A stretch of 64,000 nt of DNA from NCBI GenBank assembly GCA_963678675.1, contig OY783194.1, positions 32,032,278-32,096,277 of the forward strand. The letters are read 5' to 3'. The first letter of the stretch is position 1, and every line of letters begins with the position of its first letter. Source of the DNA: Xiphydria camelus. Lineage: Eukaryota; Arthropoda; Insecta; Hymenoptera; Xiphydriidae. Shown here one piece after another: positions 56,097 through 64,000 of this stretch. The notes under the pieces are model-generated. The model worked only from the letters and a program-made list of their open reading frames with translations, was not told the DNA's origin and searched no databases. A program made the translations under genes and the position numbers.

Positions 56097-57854
56097 TGCA
56101 GAGATAGGATGAAATGAAGTGAAATGATTGCAACACATTCCGAAGGAATAATTATATGTCTTCGTGTACCGCCATTAAAATGCCTTGGGACCGGAAGTCT
56201 TCCGAAGACAAAGGCGGTGAGAGGTGACGTAGCGCGATTGCGGAAATTTACGATAAAGTGAGAATGTGTCGGTGTGACTAATAAAGCGGAATGATTGGAA
56301 TAGCGAGACTACACGATTTTGTGTAATTAGAGATATACCACGTCACGATGACTAAACGGAGTAAATGTAGAAAAAGGAAAATGTGCATGATATGGAAAGA
56401 GATTGAATACAAGTAATGCAAGTGTAATGGAATACAATTGGAAACTCGCGGATGGAGGGGGACAGGAAACGACATTGAGGGCGTTTCTGGTGATATGTAT
56501 AGCAGTATGCGCCTCGTTAGTATACTTTCGAACGCGGTCATTGAAGGCGTGTCCCTGATGTCGGATGGCAATGAGTCCTAAAGTCACCGTACAGACGTTC
56601 CCCGCGTAAAAGTAATTTGTACGGCGCGACATACACACACACACACATGCGTGTAGGAAACAGCATGGGCAAGCATTTACCTTATCGCGGCAAGAGCACC
56701 TAAGAAAAATCTGTTCGATTTATGTAATCCGGTCTTAACATAAAAAAAATTCATATTTTTAAATTTAATTTGCAATCCGTATACATATTCAATAACAAAC
56801 GAAAAAGAAATGGTCCGAAAAAATAATTAAGTAATCGCAGAGTTATAAGTGCATTTCTCTCTACAAAAGTGTGACGTCATCAGAAAGTCAGTAAGATGCA
56901 CTTGTGTTAAGCAATGAGCGCGAGGGAGATAGTCTTACTAGACTACACTATGACGTGGCTGCATTTCTAAATATATATCGTTTTCCAGCTCAGATAAGGC
57001 GGAAAATGAAAAATAAAAAAATTTTGGTTATAGATAATTTTGTCCAAATTGTTCGAACCTGCCAAAAAAAAAATAGTGTTAAAACCGAATTATAGAAGTC
57101 TGAAAAAGTTTGATCGACTGTAGAAAAATCGAGAAAAATCAGAAAATTCTATTTAAAAGTATTTCTGAACGCTCTAGATCTCAACTTCTTACTTGAATAT
57201 TTTTCTCCACAATTTTTCATAAGAAGCTAAATCTTCCACGGCGATCGCAAGAAGTTAAATGCCCTTTGCCGTTCAATATTCAGCTCAGCAGAGTTGCTTT
57301 TATACGGATGACGCGGCATTGCGGCAATAATCCTACGTAAGAAGAGCCCGGGCTAGATACCGCGCCGCCGTCGCTCTCCGTAGAATCCTTCGTCGATCTC
57401 CGATGCGATCATCTCGACGTACAATCTACGACCGCTCAGTGGTAATCTCGGTCCATCGATGGCAGCAGCTCGTAGCGTCGAAGAATTTCATTCCGTGTGA
57501 CAGGTACTACAGTGCGTCTCCTCTCACGGTCGGTCTTTCACTTACCGACCTGTGATGCGGTTGCACACGGGACGAAACAGCGATCGGCCACTGACTTCCC
57601 AGATATCGATCCCGGGCGATTTAACAGTGGCGAACGCAGCGGAGGAAGCGGAGAGAACAATCGTTCCTCACCCCTTCTCTCTCACTCCTTCGGCGTTATC
57701 CTCACGTAGTGTGACAAAATAACAATAGTCTGAAACGTTGCATAACGGACTTTTCGATTATCCATTGTTCTTACGACGCATCCCACGACTATATACCTTT
57801 CCCATACGCTGTCTGTCCAGTAAAAGACATATGCAGTATTACAAATGTATTCTA
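56097..57854. other. Intergenic DNA, no gene seen
   Basis: This is mixed AT-rich DNA, with a CA run at about 56631-56646 and a CpG-richer part at 57290-57700. No coding signature was seen. Confidence 0.3.
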
Positions 57855-58090
57855 AGTAAAGAACCTGGTGGTTTAACCAAAATCTTGGTGATTATGAACA
57901 AACCGTTTGACGAAATATGGATCCTCCATCTGTTTAGTTAAACTGACCATTTTCTGGTTAGAATAACTGAAAAAGTAGTTAGAATAACTAAATATTCGGT
58001 TCAACTTACTAGTATTTTGATTAGAATAACTAAATAAATTCGTTTAACCGGAAGAGTTTTGTCATTTTAACCAAGTTATTCTTCATAGTA
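57855..58090 (+). mobile_element. Family A MITE, copy 10
   Basis: AACCTGGTGGTTTAACCAAAATC to AACCAAGTTATTCTTCATAGTA. Internal phrases are typical of family A. Confidence 0.65.
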
Positions 58091-58399
58091 TACGGGGAAA
58101 GTCGAGTAATATTGGAAGTCTCCCGAGGAGAAAATCAATTTAGAAAATCCCTGTACTCTGGTATTTCCTCCAAAAGAAGGAACTAAAAAATTCCTCGAGC
58201 CCTCTGACGTCGTTTCCAACCGATAATCACCTCCCCGGTGATAATTACTCTCCGGAGATCGGATCCCGGAACTGCGCCTGCATTCTAATGCAGGAAATGA
58301 CTCGACAATCGGTACTCCATCTGGAATGTAACTACGCCAAACAGACCCTGTAAGGAAAAACCCGCGGGGTGTATACCCGTACCCATTATACAGTATACG

Positions 58400-58612
58400 A
58401 GGTTTACATGAGGATAAAAGTAGGATAAATGCTCAAGTTTCTATTTAACTTCGAACGCGATTATCTCAAAACGCAGTGTTAATATGCCAACAATGTAGAG
58501 TAGCTTTTTTATAGTAAAACTGTGTAAAGAAAAATCTTTTATTTAAACTTTTCTTCAATATCTGCAATTGATTTCGAGATAATTGATTTTGAATTTACTC
58601 TTTAACCGAAGC
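58400..58612 (-). repeat. Family N repeat, copy 3
   Basis: The reverse complement matches the copies at 4705 and 5152 (TTCTATTTAACTTCGAACGCG, ATAATTGATTTTGAA). Confidence 0.55.
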
Positions 58613-58616
58613 GTCT

Positions 58617-58902
58617 ATACTGAGAGAAATAATTGCTAATATCAAAAGAATGTTTCTTGCATCGAGAATATAATATGATCTCATACATTTTTAATAATAC
58701 ACATTCTTGATCGAAGAATATATGTTCTTGGTTCAAGAGTACCGTCGTGGGAATAAGAAATTCTTTCTGCGCAAAAAAACAATTACCCGAGCCTATCAAA
58801 TATTTTCTTGCGCAAAGAAAACCACAGTTTAGTCCTGAAGTTATGTCCTGTTTTTGATTGAAGAAAACATTCTTTTGGCACCAGCAATTATTTCTCTCAG
58901 TG
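58617..58902. mobile_element. Family B MITE, copy 6
   Basis: ACTGAGAGAAATAATTGCTAATATC to GGCACCAGCAATTATTTCTCTCAGTG. The arms are inverted, with GAAGAATATATGTTCTTGG near the centre. Confidence 0.7.
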
Positions 58903-59218
58903 TGGACGAATTTTTGACCCCCTTCCTCATTCTCTCTGTATAAGAAAACAGCAATCTTGATAATCTCTTGAGGGGATGAAAGGCAGGAAGAATCCTCCCT
59001 TCCTTTTTTCTTACCTCAGATTTAATTTTAACAGGACTAAAGCGTAGAAAAATTACAACGATTTAATGAATAAGGAAATTAATTGATATTTGAAGTGCAT
59101 TCAATTCGTGAATTTGTATAAAAATTAAATATCTTATGTAACATTTGAATTATATTATACCTTCCTCCCTTTTCGTAAAACTTCATAAGAAATTGTTTGA
59201 CCACTCTTCCTAAAACTC

Positions 59219-59427
59219 TTAGGCGCAATTCGCACAGAAGTGGCGCGTGGAGGTGGCGTGGATCTGGTGTGGAGCGGGCATTTGCCACTTGCATTTAAGC
59301 CTATGAAGCCACGCCACTGCTGTCTGCATTGCCTCATAGGCTAACATGTGGAGGTGGCAAATGCCCGCTCCACGCCAGATCCACGCCACCACCACCTGCG
59401 CCACTTCTGTGTGAATTGCGCCTTACG
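59219..59427. mobile_element. Palindromic MITE (family Q)
   Basis: The arms are about 80 bp: TAGGCGCAATTCGCACAGAAG with GAGCGGGCATTTGCCAC on the left, and the mirror GGCAAATGCCCGCTCC with CTTCTGTGTGAATTGCGCCTTA on the right. The + strand arm includes GGAGGTGGCGTGGATCTGG. Confidence 0.7.
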
Positions 59428-59976
59428 TACGCGTAATTTGTACACATTCCCTAATAAAACGTTATAATCTATATTAAGCCCTAGCCTATTAACGTTATAA
59501 CCTATTAAAGACTTATACGTGTAATAAATTTCATCTACGATGAAAATTGTTGTTTTGGTGAAAGTTATAACATCCGTTGATAATTCTATGCCTGCCCTCT
59601 CGTATATTTTTCTCTCTTGCTGTAGAATATTATATCAGTTGATATATACCTCGATTGCCGAAGAGTATATTTATTAACGTGATAAAATTTTTCTACACGT
59701 GTGTTAACAAAAAATGTGTAGGTATCTAATTCTGCAGCCTTCTCTTATCAATAATCTACTAATAATTCCTTGCTTACATATTAACTAACTGATCCAGATC
59801 AGTGATTACACTATTGACACATGTGAAAATAATATTTGAATTTGAAGCGGAACAGCTGAGTTTTTAAAAAGACGTTAATTATAGCTTTTGTATCGCGTCG
59901 ATGTCAAATTTACCTTTCCCAATTGGCCATACGCTATTTCCGCATCGATGATAATAACACGTACCCGACGTTAGGG
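59428..59976. other. AT-rich 5' flank of the small secreted-protein gene
   Basis: No coding signature. A TATA box follows at 59977. Confidence 0.35.
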
Positions 59977-60002
59977 TATAAAACAAGAGCGTTTCGCAGT
60001 TC
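59977..60002 (+). promoter_or_regulatory. TATA box and initiator-like site
   Basis: TATAAAA within TTAGGGTATAAAACAAGAG is followed about 20 bp later by CGCAGTTCGG, which resembles an arthropod CAGT initiator. The leader to the ATG at 60070 would be about 70 nt. Confidence 0.6.
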
Positions 60003-60069
60003 GGCCATAAAAACTCGTCGAAACTGTTGGAAGACCAGTCACGAGAAGGTGATCTCTACAAATTCGACC

Positions 60070-60154
60070 ATGGATATATTTAAAAAGTGCTTGCTCGTCT
60101 TCGCGCTTCTCGTCGCCATCGTCCTTGCGACAGCCGAATACCAAGGTGTTAAAG
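60070..60154 (+). CDS. First coding exon of a small secreted protein (partial)
   Basis: The ATG opens MDIFKKCLLVFALLVAIVLA, a strong signal peptide, then TAEYQGVK and a phase 1 GT donor (AAAG|GTACC). This is the same signal-peptide/phase 1 layout as in the CPAP3 genes, but nothing of the mature protein is visible. The intron begins with an ATT-rich microsatellite and then the decayed retrotransposon on the other strand. No following exon was identified; it probably lies beyond the window. It might be a cuticle, peptide or defence protein; the function is unknown. Confidence 0.55.
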
Positions 60155-60157
60155 GTA

Positions 60158-60187
60158 CCATTATTATTACTATTATTATTATTATTC
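60158..60187. repeat. (ATT)n microsatellite
   Basis: An ATT trinucleotide run, with one CT interruption, just inside the intron of the small secreted-protein gene. Confidence 0.85.
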
Positions 60188-60249
60188 TAGTAATGGGCTC
60201 TCCATGGGGAAACTATAAGTAGACTAAAGCCCATTTTATCTCCAATTCA

Positions 60250-62040
60250 TTGCTTCAGTGGACCTCTCACCGCCACGGGAGATCAAGATCTTTAATCAAG
60301 CTCCTGATCTCCCAGACAGTGATCTGTCCACATTCCTCTTACCTCAGGAAGTTCCTTCCTGTGGTCCCCCTTCTTCTCCTCCCAATTCTTGGATAATCAC
60401 CGATAATGATATGCCGAGGCGTTTCATCGGCCTCTCCGCATAGCCTGCAGCTTACCTCCACCGATTGGCCCAGTATGTTCATATGCCTACGAAGCCTACA
60501 GTGTCCTGTATATATGGACACCATAGTCCTTATTGACATTTTATCTAACTTCATAAATTCATCTGTACGCTTCCTGCTTCATTCCTTGATGAGGATCTTG
60601 GATTGTCTCATACCCTCCGCCTCCTTCCAGTCCTGGTTCATCCTTTCAATGACCCATTCCTTGATACGGCGTTTAACAGCCTGTCTTGGCATCCCGACCT
60701 CCGTGCCCGGAAGATAGAGCGACCCTTCGACTCCTCTCCTCGCAGTCCCTCACCAGCCTGCGGAAGTCCTCCGATGGAGGGTCCGGAGCCTCAAAGGGCA
60801 TGTAGACCGACGCCACAACGACCTCCTTGCGATCTCCTCCCTCCAAAATGCTCACCTTTTTACAGCCGCTTGGTCCGCACTGATGTTCTCCCCCAGCGGC
60901 ATCGCTGCCGCATTTCTTACCAGAACTGCTGCTCTCGGTCTGCAATCAGACTTCATACACGAAAAACAATTCCCCCTGATCCACACCAACTCCCCTGATT
61001 CGTCCCTTGAAAACCTAAGTTTCTTGAAGCAGAGCAATGCCCTCACGAATCATTTTACGTTTCAACAACCCCGCAGCCGCTGAGCTGCGGTGTAGATTAA
61101 TTTGAGTCACCTTCAGGTACTTAGCCATCTTGTGTACTCACCTGATCCCAGTCCAGATTCATTTTCTCCTCCCCAGGATCCTTCTTCACCCCTTGCCTTT
61201 GAATCTGGAAGGATGCCCTTCCAACTCCACAGTAGGGCCTCATCCCTATCTTCTCCGTCTCTTTGATGGTCTCTACTTCGACTCCCAGCACGAGCCTGAC
61301 AGTATTCGACTCCCGGCAAACGCTGGGCTGTTCGTATACTTGCCATCTACTCGTCTTTAGCGTCGGGTTTTGCCTCTCAATTCTGTTGAGAAGCGTCCTC
61401 GCCTCAACTTCCTTACCAGGGTGAGGGAAGTATGCCATGGTCCTGACAAGTTTTGGTAGCTCATCAAGGCCCACGGCAACCAGATCTGCTCATTCCCACT
61501 CCCTGAAGAGCGATGCTTTCTCCCTCAGCCATTCATTCGACTGCTCATCCGCGCTTCGCTTTCGCGTCCTCTTCTACCGATTTTTCATTCAGGTTTCCAG
61601 TGGATCCCTGAGATAAAAGATTTTTTGAAGAAATTCGTTCCGCCATAAAAATCCCACGAGTATCGAGGAAGTATACTGTCCACCTAGACAGAGCCTCGAG
61701 TGCCCAGGTAAGGTCTAAATACAATGGGGTTCGACCTGTTGCCCCAAGGGCACCGTTCACGATACAACACCCCGGTATCATTCAGCACTCCGAAGTATGC
61801 CTGAGCGATGGGGGTCGTCATTTCCCTACGCTGTTATTGAACTGCTTCTTAGTCAGGCTCTCCCCTTGATCTTCCGCTTTCAGATTTCTCCTCTGGCTTC
61901 CACTCAAGGAGCATCAGGTCCTACCAGCACTCCCTCCAGCGTCAAGGTAATGCAGTCCCCAGGAAGAGTGGAGGTACCATTAGAGAATTCTTTTAAAATT
62001 CACAGATTTCGCAATCCTTGCAATTATCGGGGACATTGAA
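60250..62040 (-). mobile_element. Decayed non-LTR retrotransposon (LINE-like)
   Basis: Read on the - strand, three collinear pieces remain. First is a gag-like ORF1 (61790-61121, frameshifted; its LNRIERQNPTLKTSRW segment resembles DUF4780). Next is the start of ORF2 at 61128 (VTQINLHRSSAAAGLL...IALLQE, then PRAAVLVRN and VVVASVYMPFEAPDPPS), the N-terminal part of an endonuclease domain, with frameshifts and a stop. Last is the C-terminal tail (60720-60339: VKRRIKEWVIERMNQDW, TGHCRLRRHM and a zinc-knuckle-like CRLCGEADETPRH), with one in-frame stop. The reverse transcriptase is missing: the endonuclease frame breaks near 60710 and the tail begins at once. The ORF1 stop overlaps the ORF2 start (ATGGCTAA). 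The element is dead. Confidence 0.75.
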
Positions 62041-62413
62041 AATGATACGAAAAATACATAAATGATATTGTTATTAAATATGTATTACAATGAAAAAAAG
62101 ATATATAATCATATAATAACATTGTATATTTACCGCGGTATTACAAAGTAATTTTTCTTTGTTTTACGAATACAATGAACAGAAAATATATAAACTATTA
62201 CAATATATACATTGGGGTGGCACGTCAGATTATGTTAGTTTATCATGTTCTAAGAATCGTCACCAAAGATCAGCACGATAAAAAATTTTCTAGAGGCTCA
62301 CAAACTTTGATAGTTTCAATAACAGTGAAAAATCGAATTTTTTTTCATTACATTTGTTTCCTTCATTTTCTATATAATCATCAAACTCAACGTTCTCGTC
62401 GCTGTCGTAAATC
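62041..62413. other. AT-rich spacer, no gene seen
   Basis: AT-rich DNA between the retrotransposon remnant and the GGA minisatellite. An open frame across it runs into the repeat and is not called. Confidence 0.3.
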
Positions 62414-62448
62414 ATGCCATCATCTTCCGTTCCGCTTTACCTACCCAT

Positions 62449-62757
62449 CGGAGGAGGAGGAGGAGGTGGAGGAGGAACAGGAGGAGGAGGAACAGGAGGA
62501 GGAGGAGGATCAGGAGGAGGAGGAACAGGAGGGGGAGGATCAGGAGGAGGAGGAGGATCAGGAGGAGGAGGAACAGGAGGGGGAGGATCAGGAGGAGGAG
62601 GAGGATCAGGAGGAGGAGGAACAGGAGGGGGAGGAACAGGAAGATCAGGAGGGGGAGGAACAGGAGGGGGAGCAACAGGAAGATCAGGAGGGGGAGGAAC
62701 AGGTGAAAGAAGAAGAGGAGGAGGAGGAACAAAAGGACGAAGAAGAGGATGAGGAGG
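62449..62757 (+). repeat. GGA-rich minisatellite
   Basis: About 310 bp of almost pure purine on the + strand, built from GGAGGAGGAGG blocks separated by ACA or TCA. Higher-order units of about 27-54 bp repeat (GGAGGAACAGGAGGGGGAGG). Every frame stays open, so the glycine-, glutamate- and leucine-rich frames are artefacts. Confidence 0.9.
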
Positions 62758-62809
62758 CAGCGGCGGCGGCGGCGCGCTGGCCGGTAGGCGATCGGTGGGA
62801 CGGAGTTTT

Positions 62810-63655
62810 GGGTCGGTCGTCGATCCAAAAAACTATTTTTTATGATAGAGAGATTTTTGTTACCAATAAAGGTACCTACTTCTCTAGTTTGCCAGTGTGA
62901 AATCAGAAAAACGACTAAAGCTTCTTTGAATTTATCATTTTGAAGTTCTTTCGAAAAGTCAGTTGGTCTAGCTTGTTCTGGACAAAAGATGACGGTACTC
63001 GTAATCAGTTTCAAAAACTATATGTAGGTACACGTGGAGCATCATAACTGTAAAGAATTTGTAGAATTTTCTTTGAAATATTGCCGAACGACTTTGGCAC
63101 ATCTTTAATACGATGAATTAAAAAAAATCCATCAACAATAAATTATGACATCTCGATTGCGGGAGGTAACGTACTATCATTTCGGAAATTTTTCAGTAAC
63201 ACATATTTATCTGTCTTACAAATAGTGCCATCTAAGTGACATAATGATGTGGGTATCGGAGTCATAGATACCGAAAGCATTTTTTCGATATCCGCTGCCT
63301 CCTTCATTGATATATCCAACATCCGACCAAACAGATCACGTTACGTGCGAACCTCGCGTACTTTATTATTGATTGTTACTTTTTGTTCGTTGATACAGCT
63401 CACATTATTCAAAATTTTATTTTGCTTGATCGGTACTTCGAATCTGCTACATCTTGCGAACATTCGGATATACATAAATAAGTCTTGCATTGCCCGTCCA
63501 TTTTCTTCTACATTTAAAAGAAAATCAGTCACGGGTTCCGATGTACGATGACCTGTATTAATATTAAATAAAAAATTTTCCTACATTTTCGAGCAATTGA
63601 AAGGATTCATATTCTGTTTAAGAGCAGCGATAAATGCAGCTAAATTTTTGGTCAT
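62810..63655 (-). pseudogene. Broken copy of a dispersed repeat ORF
   Basis: From an ATG at 63655 on the - strand a frame reads MTKNLAAFIAALKQ, LFNINTGHRTSEPVTDFLLN, then VREVRT-stop-RDLFGRMLDISMKE, MTPIPTSLCHLDGTICKT, FIVDGFFFIHRIKDVP, and, after a shift, ARPTDFSKELQND and FLISHW to about 62810. It has at least three in-frame stops. From memory these motifs recur in an uncharacterised multicopy protein family of invertebrate genomes, probably transposon-borne. It ends next to the GGA minisatellite, which replaces the rest of the ORF. Confidence 0.6.
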
Positions 63656-64000
63656 CGTGATCGTTTACCTGACGGCGTAAAATAGTAAAATGCAAAGAAA
63701 AGTGGGGCGCCGACGCTCTTAGCATCGGAATTATCTCCCTTATTGTTCTATCTAACCGTCTGGCGTTTTGCATGTAAACTCATTTTAAATTATAGGATAA
63801 GTCGCCCAATCTCAGCGAGCGACGCCACCGGCGCGAGGAGACGCGCCAGAGCAGCCAAGCCGTTCACACCGATCATACGCATTTGTATCATTCAGTTCTC
63901 GCCGAATAAAGAGTTCTTTCTTCGAGCTCGTTCTTCTTTCGAGGAGTTGGATTGTGATCGACCTGCAAAAAAGACATCGCTGCTTTGGAAGACCGTCGAA
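63656..64000. other. Window end; possible LTR-like sequence
   Basis: The segment CATTCAGTTCTCGCCGAATAAAGAG with a following TTCTTTCTTCGAGCTCG theme resembles the poly(A) and R/U5 part of an insect LTR. No gag/pol or second LTR is visible, so it is only a suggestion. Confidence 0.25.

Noticed and set aside
62175..62900. Glutamate-rich and glycine-rich open frames, and a leucine-rich frame on the other strand
   Set aside because: All are produced by the GGA minisatellite; none is bounded by real coding sequence except a piece of the repeat-ORF pseudogene on the - strand.

Overview
This is a window of insect nuclear DNA, most likely hymenopteran and probably an ant; the species guess is inference. 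Genes are split by GT-AG introns, the proteins are arthropod cuticle proteins, intergenic DNA alternates between AT-rich stretches and CpG-rich blocks, and dozens of short inverted-repeat transposons fill the introns and gaps. No prokaryotic gene, rRNA, tRNA or CRISPR array was seen.

The core (about 2.5-50.6 kb) is a cluster of six genes for secreted proteins with three six-cysteine chitin-binding domains (ChtBD2 / peritrophin-A), the CPAP3 or obstructor family. On the + strand are obst-B (2935-8041), obst-A (10593-14054), an obst-A/B-like paralogue (15500-16860) and an obst-E-like gene (19332-22535). On the - strand, convergent with the last, is a CPAP3 gene with a long first intron and an acidic proline-rich tail (31381-23288). 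After a 14 kb gap comes a divergent + strand member (45654-50582), whose three domains are separated by long proline-rich linkers. I assembled every exon by hand from splice signals, reading frame and cysteine spacing. Exon junctions are conserved: a phase 1 junction follows the signal peptide in five genes, another phase 1 junction joins domains 1 and 2 in five, and a phase 2 junction splits the codon of the last cysteine in five. This points to tandem duplication from one ancestor. By family knowledge these proteins are secreted by epidermis or trachea and organise chitin in the cuticle.

Region by region: 1-2.5 kb, repeats and the flank of obst-B; 2.5-8.1 kb, obst-B; 8.5-10 kb, nested repeats; 10.6-17 kb, obst-A and the third gene; 18-19.3 kb, repeats including a piggyBac-type element; 19.3-31.6 kb, the convergent pair; 31.7-45.6 kb, no convincing gene, with MITEs, CpG-rich blocks and a roughly 260 bp tandem repeat; 45.6-50.6 kb, the proline-rich member; 50.6-60 kb, repeats and CpG-rich DNA; 60.0-60.2 kb, promoter and first exon of a small secreted protein; 60.25-62.04 kb, a decayed non-LTR retrotransposon; 62.4-63.7 kb, a GGA minisatellite and a broken copy of a dispersed repeat ORF.

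Most repeats fall into families that I lettered A-S. Many unrelated interiors share termini close to CAC(T/C/G)GAGAAAA, and several copies are flanked by TA, which suggests one Tc1/mariner-type transposase moved them. Nested insertions give a relative chronology, with a clear TTAA insertion site at 24.5 kb.
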